Counted from the first letter of the stretch, positions 1 through 12,095 are shown. The stretch is 64,000 nucleotides of DNA from Pontederia crassipes (GCA_030549335.1 CM060194.1:18416171-18480170), one strand, 5' to 3'. Numbers and translations: made by a program. Notes: a model not told the origin generated them from the sequence alone.

Positions 1-559
1 GAGAAGGCGGCCGAAAGAAAGAAGATGTGACGGCTACCGTGGTGGAGGTCAGTGGCGGTGGCTAGTGGGAGGTCGACGATGATGACTGGGATCGTTGGAA
101 AGAGAAATAGGAGGTTGGCAAAAAAAGGAAGGCGACAGTGCCGATCGATGAAGAAATAGAGAGGATAATGTTGGCAGCCGGCCGGTCGACGACGGCATCA
201 TGAACGATGATGATGAGGAGGGAGGACGACGATGAACGAGCGACGATGGCTGGATGATCGGCAATGGCGACGTGGAGAGGAGGGGCTAGGGTAGTGGTCG
301 AAGGAAAAAATAAGGTCGACCGATCGACCGTCGAATGTTTTATGTCCGTGGTTTGAGTATATACCAATCGACCGGTCAGGCCATGCGGTCAACAGATGTT
401 GGTGTTCTATGAAAAACAATCCATCGATAGATGGATAATAGCCAGTTGCAGTCATATATCGGTCGATCGGTAGAGACTAGTAGTCGACCGATCCTAGTAT
501 GACAGTCATGTTTTCACTAATTTTTGACATTTTAACCATTAAGATCATGTTCCAGAGAT
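1..559. repeat. GGTCGACC-rich segment next to copia element, possible LTR
   Basis: No gene is supported here. The first 300 bases are GA/GC-rich with no recognisable protein. From about 310 to 510 there are several copies of a GGTCGACCGATC-type palindrome. Because this lies beyond the RNase H end of the minus-strand copia element, it could be that element's 3' LTR. No TG..CA boundary or target duplication could be fixed, and the window edge cuts the left side. Confidence 0.35.
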
Positions 560-659
560 ATGTATCACACAAATGTAAGTTTGTGTAACACTTTTAATGT
601 TCAATTCATATCAAAAGTGATATTGCATAACCAAATCACTTTTACTTAAAATTGATATG

Positions 660-2430
660 CAATCTAGATTCAATCATTCCTAATTCCCTTCTAAGCATAC
701 AAAAATGTTCTTCATTCAGGGATTTTGTAAATATGTTTGCAAGTTGAACTTCAATGAACACATTCAATGACAACATCCTTAAGAGCCACATGCTCTCTAA
801 TGAAATGATATCGCAAGTCAATGTGTTTAGTTCTAGAATGTTGAATTGGATTTTTGATCATTTCTTTAGCACTCGTGTTATCGCACTTACATTGAAAAAA
901 TTCAAACCATAATCAAGAAATTGTTGTTTTATCCATAATATTTGTGTACAACAATTATCGACGGCTATATATTCGGCCTCGGCAGTAGAAAATGCGATGG
1001 AGTTTTATTTCTTGCTAGCCCATGAGATGAGAGAGCTACCAAGAAAGTAACACATCCTACTAGTACTTTTCCTATCAATTTTACACCCGACAAAATTCAC
1101 ATCGGTGTAGGCATGTAATTAAAATAGGAAATTTCTATCATATCAAATGCCTAGTTCATATGTGTGCTTTAAGTAACGCATAATTCTTTTAACAATAATT
1201 AACTGTGATTCTTTAGGGGCGGATTAAAATCTAGCACACAAGCATATATTAAATATTATATCTGACTTAGATGCTGTTAAATAAAACAAACTACTAATCA
1301 TACGTCTGTGCCTTTTTTACCAATAGACTTGCCTTTTTTATCTTTATTTAATTTTATAGTAGTGCTCATAGGAGTTGTGCTCGGCTTGCATTCGTTCATT
1401 TCGAATATTTTAAACAACTCCGTTGTATACTTTTCTTGATTGAGAAAAATGTCATCATTAGATTGTTTCACTTATAGGCCTAGAAAGAAAGTGAGTTGTC
1501 TACAAGACTCGTCTCAAATTAATTTTTCATTAGAGTTTCAAATTCTTTGCACAAGCATTCATTAATATCACTATAAACAATATCATCAACATAAATGTGA
1601 ACTATTAAAATGTCATTTTTCACGTGTTTTAAAATAATGTGACATCAACTTTCTCCTTTTGAAAATTATTTTCAATTAAAAATGAACTCAATCTTTCGTA
1701 TCAAGCTCGAAGAGCTTGTTTCAATTCATAAAAAGCTTTTGAAAGTTTGAAAACATGATTAGGAAAATCTAGATTTTCAAAAACTTGAAGTTGCTCAACA
1801 TAAATTTCCTCATTTATAAAGCCATTTTAAAAAGCCAATTTTATATCCATTTGAAAAAGCTTAAAATCTTTATAATATGCAAAAGTCAAAAGCATTCGAA
1901 TTGTCTTAAGTCTAACAACGGGAGCAAAAATTTCGACAAAATCAATCCCTTCAATTTGTGAGTAACTCTTGACCACTAATCTAGCATTGTTCCTCATAAC
2001 GACATCATTTTTATCTAACTTATTTCGAAAGACTCATTTGGTTCTAATGATGAGATGGTCCTTAGGTATTTCCACAAGTTTTTACACTAATTTCTTTCAA
2101 AGTTTTTTAATTTCTCATGCATCGTATTTATCCAACTTGGATCTTCAAGTGATTCATCTATATTGTTGGGCTCAAAATTTGCAAGAAATGTCAAAAAATA
2201 CATAGATTTTTAAAGAGTTCCTAGTTTTTATACATTCATTTATATTACATATAAGTTGATCAAATGGATGTGATGAAGCATGTCTCCAAGTTCTTGGAAT
2301 GATTTGGTTCTCCTTTCTTTGAGGTTCTTTCATTTCTTCCACATTTGGAGTGTCAACTTTAACTTCTTCCAAGTCCTTATTTTATACATCATCAAATTGT
2401 CTTTACACTTCAACTATTTCTTTTTCATCA
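660..2430 (-). pseudogene. copia reverse transcriptase and RNase H remnant
   Basis: Conceptual translation of the minus strand gives a typical copia RT across several frames. A KWVFRNKLD-like start lies near 2040, followed by an ARLVVKSYSQIEGIDF-like motif and a QMDIK-type catalytic Asp segment. The YVDD box is intact near 1590. RNase H follows, with an ISWASKK-like motif, an AEAEYIA motif near 980 and a [12 protein letters not shown] segment near 800. Stops and frameshifts occur throughout, so no functional polyprotein is made. In the family, this region copies element RNA into DNA. The catalytic boxes are conserved but the frame is not, which indicates decay after insertion rather than selection. 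Confidence 0.8.
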
Positions 2431-3190
2431 TCATGCACTTGCTTGCTCATAAAAAAAATCACTAGTCTCATTGAATTTAACATTAATAGACTCTTCAACA
2501 ACTAATGTTCTTTTGTTATACACTCTATAAACTTTACTTGTACTACAATAATCAAGAAAAATACCATCATCACATTTAGCATCAAATTTTCCTAATTTAT
2601 CTTTGACATTCAAAATATAGCATTTACAACAAAAAACTTTGAAATAAGAAATATTGGATTTCTTTCCGTATAAAACTTCAAATATGTTTTCTTCTCAAGA
2701 GGCCTAAGTAGAATTCTATTAAGAACATAGCATGATGTGTTTAAGGCTTCCACCCAAAAATACTTTGACAATTTGCTTTCATTTAAAATTATTTTAGCCA
2801 TTTGTTGTATAGTTCTATTTTTTCTCTCTACTACTCCATTTTGTTGAGGTGTCTTAGGAGTGGAAAAGTTATGAGTAATTTAATTTTCCTCACAAAACAA
2901 TTCAAATTTATGATTTTCAAATTTCCCTCCATGATCACTTCTAATTTTTAAAATTTTTTGTTTAAGTTCATTTTGAATTCTTTTTACAAATTTGGAAAAC
3001 ATATTTATCGTTTCATCATTACTAACAAGAAAGATAGTTCAAGTGAGATGGGAGAAATCATCAATAATCATAAAAACATATCTTTCCCTTCAAAGCTTAC
3101 TACATCAACTGGACCAAACAAATCAAGATGTAAAAGTTCCAAATATCTATGTATACTAATGACTTTTTTTAATTTAAACGGGCTTTTGGT
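2431..3190 (-). pseudogene. copia integrase core and C-terminal remnant
   Basis: Two short open stretches (2431-2613 and 2610-2801) match the copia integrase C-terminal part. They include a KYFWVEALNTSCYVLNR segment and a KFDAKCDDGIFLDYCSTSK segment that leads into the RT linker. The catalytic core, between 2800 and 3190, is visible only as fragments over several frames, including an HGGKFEN-like piece near 2930. In intact relatives the integrase inserts element DNA into chromosomes. Here it is frameshifted and inactive. Confidence 0.75.
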
Positions 3191-3583
3191 TTATTTACCT
3201 TTTAGACATGAATTACAAACATTATTTATTTCAAATTTAACCTTAGGCAAACCTCTAATCAATTCATGATTTAAGAGTTTATTTAGTAATTTATAATTTA
3301 CATGTCCTAATCTTCTATGCCACAAGTTTATATCATCATGTATAGTGCTAAGATATTTTTCATTTTTCAAATTATCAAAATAAATTTTGTATATATTATT
3401 ATACATAAAACCCATGTGTAAAACTTCATGATTTTCATCGAATATCAAACATTTATCCTTTTCAAATTTGACTAAATATTTTTTATCACATAATTGGCTT
3501 ATGCTAATTAAGTTATATTTTAAGTTTTCAACTAGCCAAACATTTTTCAAATACACTTTGTCATTCTTACCAACATTACTCAT
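3191..3583 (-). pseudogene. copia GAG-pre-integrase domain
   Basis: This is the longest intact piece of the copia polyprotein, 130 residues. It contains the YNLISISQLCDK segment that starts the GAG-pre-integrase domain. The integrase HHCC zinc site follows: WHRRLGH gives the two histidines and VCNSCLKGK the two cysteines. It lies just upstream (sense) of the broken integrase core, as expected. The upstream protease part, about 3600-3890, is more decayed, though a DWVVDSGASHHMT-like region may be recognisable near 3660. Confidence 0.8.
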
Positions 3584-3889
3584 ACCAATTACTCTTCATT
3601 TGCTATTGTTTCCAAAGATGACTTTTCCTCCATTTTTTTCCATAGTGATGAAGCTTGATGCATCGCCAGTCATTTGTCTTGATCATCCACTACCCAAATA
3701 CCATTTACCTTCATTGTACTTTGGAGATCTCTACAAGAAAAAAAATTAAAAGTCTCATCTTTTTATTACCCAAACTTGCTTGGGTGGTCTATCTGGGTTA
3801 GAAATGATCCTTTTCGGGACCCAAAAATTTTCTTCATCCCTTTACTTACTCCTTTCCTAATTCTGCAATCATAAGAATAATACTATTCA

Positions 3890-4568
3890 TATCTATAATG
3901 AAACAAGTAATGTGTGATCTTGTGTAATTATGCGATGTTTTAATAAATAAAATTCTTTTATAATTTTTCTTTTCAAAAGAGTTAAAACCAAGATCCTTTT
4001 TATTTGAAGACATTCTAGATCCACTAAGTATGACATCTCACATTTTACTTCCATTTCAAGTTCAAGTTTTAAATTCTTAATTTCTTTGTTAAGCGTGCAC
4101 ATTCTACATTTTTTTCGCATAATGATTTTAATGTACTATTTTTCATTTTCAATTCTTCAATTAAAAATTTCGAGCTAGAGTTTTCTTCATTCAATACATC
4201 ACATTTTTCACATGCTTTAACATCCTTATTTTTCTTTTGCATATTTTCAAGTTCTATTTTTAGATTATCATATTTGTTTTTTAGGCATCCATATTTATTA
4301 ATAATAATTCTAAACTCATTATGCACATTAAAGGATTCACTATCATTAGAGTCAAATGAGTTAGATGATACATCATGGTTATTAGCTATTAAGCATATGT
4401 AGACTTCTTCATTATCACTTGAGGAGGTGTTGAAGTTGTTTTCTTCATCTTCGCTTTTATCCCAAGTGGTTTGAAGAACATTTTTCTTCCTTCTTGAATT
4501 TTCTTCATTTTTCTCTTTTTTTAACAAATTTGGACACTCATTTTTATAATGTCCTACATTTTTACATC
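3890..4568 (-). pseudogene. copia gag C-terminal fragment with half zinc knuckle
   Basis: The readable frame begins with CKNVGHYKNEC, the last three ligands of a CCHC zinc knuckle. It continues with a Lys/Glu/Asn-rich tail and a heptad-rich LKIELENMQKK coiled-coil stretch. The first cysteine of the knuckle is absent because element homology ends at this point. The reading frame upstream of the knuckle is unrelated flanking sequence. This part of gag normally packages element RNA, and here it is a fragment. Confidence 0.75.
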
Positions 4569-4636
4569 CAATGCGAGAGGAGAGGGGTGTCCTTTCCTCT
4601 TTCAATGCGAGAGGAGAGGGGTGCCCCTTCCTCTCT
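4569..4636. repeat. 34-bp tandem duplication at copia breakpoint
   Basis: Two near-identical 34-bp units starting CAATGCGAGAGGAGAGG lie head to tail exactly where copia homology stops. Confidence 0.8.
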
Positions 4637-5513
4637 CTCGCTTCAAATATGCTAAAGAGCTACCCCTTCCTCTTTTTTCTTCATGCTAGAGAAGAACTTC
4701 CTCCCAATGTTGATAATTTTTATTTTATTATTATTCTATAAAGAGAGGAAGAGAGTGCCAAAGGAGAGGGGGAAGGAGAGAGCAGCTGCCCATTTCCCTA
4801 AATAAGAGAGACCCTCCCTCTCGTTGCAACCCTTCTCTCTCTCTCTCTCCCCCCTCCTCTCGATTGATCAATTTTTAATGTTTTTATTATTTTATTGATT
4901 CTATATATGATTTGATAGGGTTTTTAATTTTTTAAAATATGATAGGAAGAACGTAGAAATTATTGAAATATTTTAGTTGATGAACCGTTAACTAATTTTT
5001 TGAAAAAATAATGCAATTACTTCAATGACCATTTTTTGAAAGTCATCTCTTGGTGATCATACTCCCAACCAAACACATTTACTGTTACTTGAAACTAACA
5101 TGGATAAAATAAAGAAATTTAATGATGTAGATTCTTTTTTTGTTGTCATTATAGTATCCGGAGTGATCGAATAAATATTCAAATTTACTATCATCCAACT
5201 AATTTATGTCGCCCTGGGTCGCATGACTAGTTATGCTAGGTGATGCTCACAATGGAGGCTCGAAACATCATTAAGCGAAGAAGCTACTTACCATTTGACC
5301 CCAACCCGTTGGTATTTTACTAAGAAAGGTAATGATTTGATTAACAATCTAACATAAGTTGATATCAATTTGTTAAATTATTATTCCATAAGTATATAGG
5401 TTGAACTTATTGCTAGCATAAAACAATATAAATGCACATAATTAGTAGTTATATTAGTACATGAAGATATTTTTTGTAACATAATAACTCATGTATCATT
5501 TCATAATAATTCT
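4637..5513. other. Intergenic DNA between copia and CACTA elements
   Basis: No gene is seen. The first 250 bases are a purine/pyrimidine-biased GAGAGG/CTCTCT low-complexity tract. The rest is ordinary AT-rich DNA without a recognisable open frame. Confidence 0.6.
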
Positions 5514-5516
5514 ATA

Positions 5517-6520
5517 CACCTCAAGAAACGCTAAGTCGACGCTATGAGCGTTGTTATAGCATCTCAGTTGAGTCACACAAAAGCGACACTACTTGCCTCC
5601 CAATAGCGTCACATTAGCGTTTTCGTAGCATTTCGAGAAATAGACATTAACGGAGGCGCCATAGAGACGTCAATTAGCCGCTATTATTGCGCGCAATGGA
5701 GCGAAAATGCACGGTTGAACATAGCGATGTTATAGCGTCGACATCGTTCGACATGAACCTAGCGTTGCTTGGTTTGAGACGCTAGCGAAGAATCGATATG
5801 GGCACATATTGTTGTGCGATTTTGGCGCTGAGGTATGTGACACGATTTGTGTCACAATTGATGCGACTCTATATAAACGCCAATATAAAAATATATTTCT
5901 ATAGTTGCATACACATGTAACACATACAACACTTAATTGACACTATTTTAACACTACTTGGCGTCTCATAACTATATATGTTTGAGGAACATATATGTTA
6001 ATTAAGAAATACATTAACTATACGCTATCTATATTTATATAATTATATATATGTTATCTATTTTGACGCAACCCCATATACTTTAATATGTATTATATGT
6101 GTACCTTCAACATATACTATGTACTTATATATGCCTATCATATGTATGTTCCTAAATATATATTTGTTACCTATATTATATATGTTACTTATGCGTACAA
6201 TATATATCATATCTTAAATATACATATATTATTTTTATATTCTTAATCATGAAATTATGATGGTTGAATTAAGTGACATGATTTGTTACATAATATTCCA
6301 TTTTAGTGCCACTGTGGAGACTCAATAGCGTCGACGAAGCGCCACAATAGAGCCGCAATGGTAGTCGGCGCTAGAGAGGCACTATTGGCGTCTCTCTAGC
6401 GTCGCGACATTGGAACGCTAAGACGTTTGAGTTGCTACGTCGATGCTAGTGTGTCGCTAATATGCTTTAGCGACTCATTAGCATTGTTATAGCGCCTCAA
6501 TAGCCGACTTTTTATTTCAC
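5517..6520. repeat. Left subterminal repeat region of CACTA element
   Basis: Many copies of AGCGTC, TAGCGTCG and CGACGCTA-type motifs occur in both orientations, concentrated at 5520-5860 and 6300-6520. An AT-rich stretch with TATATA runs lies between them. In En/Spm elements such motifs are the binding sites of the element's regulatory protein. That role is family knowledge and not shown here. Confidence 0.75.
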
Positions 6521-6964
6521 TCACTTAATCGGGCACATATAGACATATAAATATACAAATATAATTATACTTATATATAATGTGTACACATATACATATT
6601 ATTATCACTTAATCTCGCACATATAAACATACACATACACATATATACTTATAATACGTATACATATATACGTTATTGTCACTTAATCTCGCACATATAT
6701 AGACATATACATATACATACACATATATACTTATAATACATATAGATATACACATTGTTGTGACTTAATCTCGCACACGTAGACATATACACAATTTTGT
6801 CATATACACATATACATATAGACTTATAATTTTATATACATATACATAAGTAATATATGCATTCCATATTTTTTTTATAGTGTGGGAAAGGAACAAAACG
6901 ACTAGGATGGCACACAATGTGACGAGACACTATCTTGAACATATAGACCTAACAAACATACACA

Positions 6965-6995
<31 letters not shown>

Positions 6996-7208
6996 CATGC
7001 ACACAATTACATACATATAATAGAAAATTAGAATATACAAAACCTATTGGAATATAAACTTATAATATAATATGAACAAAATAATATAAACCTATTTAAG
7101 TAGAAGCCAACAAAAAAAATTAGGAATAGTGTTTGGCGTTACAGCGTCTATGTAGCGTCAACTGTCCTTTGTCGCTTATAGAGTCACATGGGCATCGACG
7201 TAGCGTTG
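6521..7208. other. AT-rich CACTA interior with periodic ACATATA motifs
   Basis: There is no gene. Between about 6530 and 6850 a loose repeat of roughly 95-110 bp recurs: a CTTAATC(T/G)(C/G)GCACA start followed by ACATATACATATACA runs. An (AT)n microsatellite lies near 6970-6994. The subterminal AGCGTC motif returns at about 7130-7208. Confidence 0.6.
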
Positions 7209-8125
7209 CATTTAATTTTATTATCTTTTTATTTATTTGTTTGCGCCATTGTAGAATCTATGTAGCGTCGCATTATGATGTGGTGCTAAAAACTTACCTT
7301 AAATTCCTAATTTTTTCCTTTACTTTTTACTTTTACTATGTTTTCCTCTATGACCTTGACCCTGCCCGTCGACTGCCGCCGACTGCTCTGACCCAGACCC
7401 TGCCTCCGGCCTCCGGCCTCCTCCTCCGACCCCGACCCAACCCGCCTTCTCCTCCAACCTCAACCCCGCCTCCGGCCTCCTCCTCTAACCCCGACCCCCC
7501 CTCCCCATCGTCGACTTGTCCGACACCCCCTCTCTCTATCGGACGGCGCCCTCGTCCGCTGCCCGTTGTCACTCCTCCGCTCGTAGCCGGACACCGCCCT
7601 CTATCGACCTTTGCCACTACCTCCGTCCGATGCCGCCCTCCTCCGCAGTCGGACACCACCCTCGTCTGCTGCCCTCCTCGGCCGCTCCACCATCGAACGT
7701 TGCGCTCTTCGGCCGCTCCACCACTTTCGTTGTCGGTTACTGCCCTCAACAGCTACCCCTCCTCCACCGCCCTGGGCTGATCCTCCGTTAGACGCACCCT
7801 CCTCTGCCTTCCATTGCCCTCGGACGGATGACGTGCTGCCCTCGTCCGCTGCCGCTCCTCCACTGGACGCTGCCTTCCTCCACTACCCTCGTCCGCCGCC
7901 GCTCGTCCGCCGCCCTCCTCCGTCGGACAGCAAGTTCCTTTTTGTTAATGGATTTTTGTTAACTTGAAATTGAATATGGTCATGTTCTTAATTATACCTT
8001 AATTTAGATGAATATATGAACAACTAAATTGTGTCTTAATTATGTTAACTTGAAACTTTACTTTCAACTATATGAATATCGTGTCTTGAAAAATAGATGA
8101 ATTGTTTATCAAATTTATGCCTCCA
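7209..8125 (+). repeat. CACTA internal direct repeat, copy 1
   Basis: This segment is repeated in the same orientation at 9608-10594. Both copies begin CATTTAATTTTATTATC and end CAAATTTATGCCTCCA. Each has an AT-rich 150-bp head, a C/T/G-rich core of about 600 bp and an AT-rich tail. The core is built from diffuse CCTCCTCCGAC-like units. Open frames exist on both strands (Pro/Ser-rich on plus, Gly/Arg-rich on minus), but they are by-products of this composition and match no family I know. Confidence 0.8.
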
Positions 8126-8469
8126 ATTAGATGAATTGTTTATCAAATAAATGAACAAATTAACCATATTATTCTAAATTATGCATCAAATCTATATTCG
8201 ATGAGATTCAACTTGAAATCAAATACTGATAAATTATTATCAAAATTTTGTCATTTTTATCATATTCTCATTTTAGTTAACAAGAATGTGGATGAATATT
8301 ATTATTAATTAAAATGAGAACATTGAAAAAAAGAGACTAGAATATGATAATTCATTGATCGATAACGATGATCAAGTACTTGAAACATGTGATTTTGGGC
8401 TTCACAACTTCAAAATCACATGTTTCAAGTATAAGAATTTATTGACATATGGCTTAATATTGTCCGTTA

Positions 8470-9057
8470 CAGAAATGACAAAGCTATGTCATAGTTGGAT
8501 TCATCGTTGATAAACGTGGTATTATAACATAAGAATATAAGGATGGTGTTGATGAATTTATTAATGTGGCATATCAAAATGAAGGTGTTGCTTCTTCATA
8601 TGGCGAAATCTAATGTCCATGCAGGAAGTGCAAATGTTATCAGTGGGAAGTAAGATATGATGTGCAGAAGAATTTATATTACAACGATTTCTTATTAACA
8701 TTCACAAATTAGTTCTTTCATGGAGAAGAAAGATGGTCTAAAGAGACAACTAATGTAGATACCAATGTGGACGAGTGGAGCAATCCATATAGGAACATGA
8801 TATGAGATGCAATGTTAGGAGAAAATATTGGTGAAACATTGATTGAAGAAGACTCGAATCCTTCGGCTTCTAAATTTTATAATTTTCTTGAAGAAGCAGA
8901 CAAACCTTTATGGGATGGATACGTGAAGCAAACTACACTTTCTGCAGTGGCACAACTAATGAACTTGAAATCAAAATTTAATATGAGCAAAAATTATTTT
9001 GACCGGATGATTGCCATTATTAAGAGTTTAGCTTCAGAGAAATTACCGGGAACAGAA
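8470..9057 (+). pseudogene. Truncated TNP2-like CACTA transposase
   Basis: The first part (about 8540-8735) matches the transposase-associated domain at the start of plant TNP2 proteins. It has an FINVAYQNEGVASS stretch, a CPCRKC zinc-like motif and a final FFHGE, with in-frame stops. The second part (8812-9057) is open for 82 codons and reads FYNFLEEADKPLWDG, then a TTLSAVAQLMNLKSKFNMS segment, which is the standard TNP2 N-terminal region. It then stops. The catalytic transposase domain that should follow is absent, and the 9.1-9.6 kb interval holds only short repeats. The enzyme cannot be functional. Confidence 0.8.
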
Positions 9058-9298
9058 TGAATCCTGTAGTTCTTGTAATGACACAAGCTTGTTACTTTTT
9101 TTGAGTTATATATGGTTACTAATAATAATACAAGTTTGTTACTTTTTTTAGTCATGGTTACTAGAGGTCAAACTTCTAGGTCATCTCGCTCTTCTAGGCG
9201 TTCACTCCAAATGAATGAGCAATCACAACCATATTATATTTATCATCAGTTGCTTATTTATAGTTGCTTATAATAGTTACATTCATTTTTTAAATAAT

Positions 9299-9515
9299 GT
9301 TGCTCCGCTGTCGACGGGGCACATAGTCGGATCGTCACATAGTAAACAATCCATTGGTGGGTCGTCATCACGTATCACTCTAGGTATGTGTCACATAGTA
9401 GGCGATACAATTTTTTAATTATTTTGTTATTGTGGCAGTTGCTCCACCGTCGACGGGCCATATAGTCGGGATGTCTCGATCGCACGACGACGATCGATAT
9501 GTCACGCCATGTTAT
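9299..9515 (+). repeat. Short diverged duplication in CACTA interior
   Basis: Two similar segments, starting near 9299 and 9438, both read GTTGCTCC(G/A)C(T/C)GTCGACGGG and continue CATAGTCGG(G)ATG/ATCGTC. Each could be a duplicated exon encoding an APxSTGHIVG peptide. A third trace of the CACGACGA(T/C)GATCGA part lies near 9587. Confidence 0.55.
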
Positions 9516-9607
9516 TTTTTGTATATTGCATAAATTTAAATACATGCAAGTATTTTAAGTATTTTTTTATGATGACAGTTCATGTCACACGACGATGATC
9601 GACGTCA

Positions 9608-10594
9608 CATTTAATTTTATTATCTTTTTATTTATTTGTTTGTGCCATTGTAGCATATGTAGTTCGCATTATGATGCGACGCCAAAAACTTACCTTAAAT
9701 CCCCAACTTCTTCCTTTACTTTTTACTTTTATTGTGTTTACCGCCCTACCCCATCTCCGACCATCACCGACTCGATCGACCCTACCGCCTTCTTCTTTGT
9801 GACCTCGACCCTGCCCATTGACCACCGTCGCTCCGACCTAGACCCCACCTCTGGCCTCCTCCTCCGCCCCCGACCCATCCTGATGACTCCTCCGACCCCG
9901 ACCCAGCCCGCCTTCTCCTCTGACCTCGACCCCGCCTCCGGCCTCCTCCTTAGACCTCGATCCAGCCCTCGCCCGCCGACCGCCACTGACTCATCCGACA
10001 CCCCCTCTCTCTATCGGATGCCGCCCTCATCCGTTGCCCATTGTCGCCCCTCCGCTCATAGCCGGACATCGCCCTCTGTCGACCTCTGCCATTGCCTCCG
10101 TCGGATGTCGCCCTCCTCCGCAGTCGGACACCACCCTCGTTTGCTGCCCTCCTCGGCTGCTCCACCATCGGACGTTGCCCTCTTCGGTCGCTCCTTCACT
10201 TCCGCAATCGGATGCCGCCCTCATCGACTACCCCTCCGCCGCCGCCTTGGGCCGCTCCTCCAGTGGATGCGCCCTCCTCTGCCTTCCATTGCCCTTAGAC
10301 AGATGCCGTGCTGCCCTCGTCTGTTGCCACTCCTCCGTCGGACGCTGCCTTCCTCTGCTACCCTCGTCCGCCCTCCACCACCCTCCTCTGTCAGACAATA
10401 AGTCCCTTTTTGTTAATGGATTTTTGTTAACTTGAAATTGAATATGGTCATGTTCTTAATTATACCTTGATTTGGATTAATATGTGAACAAACTAAATTG
10501 TGTCTTAATTATGTTAACATGAAACTCTACTTTCAATTATATGAATATCGTGACTTGAAAAATAGATGAATTGTTTATCAAATTTATGCCTCCA
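9608..10594 (+). repeat. CACTA internal direct repeat, copy 2
   Basis: Second copy of the 7209-8125 repeat, about 70 bp longer, mostly from extra CCGACC/CCTCC units in the core. It lies directly upstream of the second transposon ORF and would supply that gene's upstream region, just as copy 1 precedes the TNP2-like fragment. Confidence 0.8.
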
Positions 10595-10599
10595 TCACA

Positions 10600-12095
10600 G
10601 GGTGATGATTCCTCTTCGACAGATGAAGAAGGATTACACGATAATGGGGTAGTCACCATGAATAATATTGCTCAGTCGTAAGTTAAATAAGTTGTAGAAA
10701 TTTTATTATAGTTTTGCTTATCGTTGAAAATTAATTCTTCTTTGTAATTTGCAAGACCACTTTCATACCCGCTAGTAGTGTGCGGGATGTAAGTGCTCTT
10801 GTTCTTCCTCACTTGCCGGAAGGGGTAGGATCGTGGAAAGACATCACAATTCAAGTACGGGATGACATCTTTCGAGCCTTTATGGTAAGATCTTGTTTTT
10901 GGGTTACATAATTTGTTTTATATTTTTTAAATTACTAAGTTTTATAATATTATTTAGGAGACAAATCAGTTTCATCTGGATCTTAGTTTGTGGACGATCC
11001 GGAGAGCTTTTGAGGACGTGACTGCGAAATGCCTCCAAAATCTATTATATAGGTTTCGCAAGGTCATCACGTCTACCGGCCTCACTTTGGAGCAGGGTAT
11101 ACAAAGATGCTCAAGGCATATTAGGCACTCGGTTTGAGAGTCCTTATATAGAAAGTGGTAAGTATGTTTACATTTAAATTATTTTTATTAAATTTATAAA
11201 TTTTCAAAGTCTAAGTATTTGTTGTTCATACATGACGGATGAACAATGATAAAGAAAGTCGGAAAAGGCAAGAGTTAACCAATTTTTGAAGCTCAAGGCC
11301 CACATTCACATAGGGGGTCGATGCGATTTGATGAACATCGACGACGCATGGTAATTTAAATACAAATTCTAATAATCAAACTTTTAACTTATACTTATTT
11401 TATAAAATTTGAAACTTTATTGGAGGAGGTGAAACAAGGTAGTCCTATGGACTTTCATGTGGTCTACGAGGCCATATATAAGAGTCGGAAGACCAACGAC
11501 TTGGTCACACCCACTGCTCGTAGGCTTTTGATAAGTCTCATCACATGTTCACTTGGTTGTTGACGTTAGTGCAAACTATTATTTAAATGCCCAATCTTTA
11601 AATTTGTTAGGATGAGTATAATGCGAAGATGATTGAAAAGTACGGAGATCATCCGAGTACTCAGCCACCGGGTACATTTTTTGAAAGTGATTCACATTTT
11701 TTAATTTATGCCTTTTTTGATGTTATATAATTTATATAATCTATAATGTTTATATGATTGTACAATTTTTCTATTTTGTAGAGGACCCAACGTTTGGGAG
11801 GAGGATATCTGCGTGGCCTCGGCACAACCGCTCAGGTACCTAGGAGGAGCGGAGGATATGCAGTGGCCCATCTGCTCCAAGCTCCTCTGCTGCACCTGAT
11901 GTGGCGTAGCTATCGCAGCAAATGTTGCAGCAGATATCACAACATGTGTTGCAGCAGTTGTCGCAGTAGTTGACTCCATTATTGTAGGCGATTCAGGGAT
12001 TGATCCCGCCATAGAATTAATCCCCACAAGACCAGGACCGAGTACGTCAGGATCAAACGTCTGGAATGACAACAACAACTCCCAAACTTAGATAG
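10600..12095 (+). pseudogene. CACTA second ORF (plant En/Spm-type transposase-24-like), degenerate
   Basis: Exon-like blocks separated by AT-rich intron-like gaps give a protein typical of the second gene in plant CACTA elements. Blocks seen: LPEGVGSWKDITIQVRDDIF near 10810, ETNQFHLDLSLWTIRRAFEDV near 10955, an HIHIGGSMRFDEHRR motif near 11310, and a DFHVVYEAIYKSRKTND block near 11450. A Gln-rich QMLQQISQHVLQQLSQ tail follows near 11920. Several frameshifts and stops are present, including stops in the Gln-rich tail. In this family the product binds subterminal repeats or assists transposition. Here it is probably inactive. Intron boundaries were not resolved. Confidence 0.7.

Larger units (their letters stand above)
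560..4568 (-). mobile_element. Truncated Ty1/copia LTR retrotransposon
   Basis: On the minus strand the domains run in copia order: gag zinc knuckle, GAG-pre-integrase, integrase, reverse transcriptase, RNase H. All are broken by stops and frameshifts. The YVDD box, the integrase HHCC residues and the LANIFTKSL-like RNase H end resemble plant copia elements, perhaps of the SIRE/Maximus group. The 5' part of gag and the 5' LTR are missing: homology stops inside the zinc knuckle at about 4568, next to a 34-bp tandem duplication. This is a dead copy. Confidence 0.85.

Noticed and set aside
7133..7967. Long Pro/Ser-rich plus-strand and Gly/Arg-rich minus-strand frames
   Set aside because: They arise from a C/T/G-rich repeat core present twice in the CACTA element. 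All frames are open because few stops are possible, and none matches a known family.
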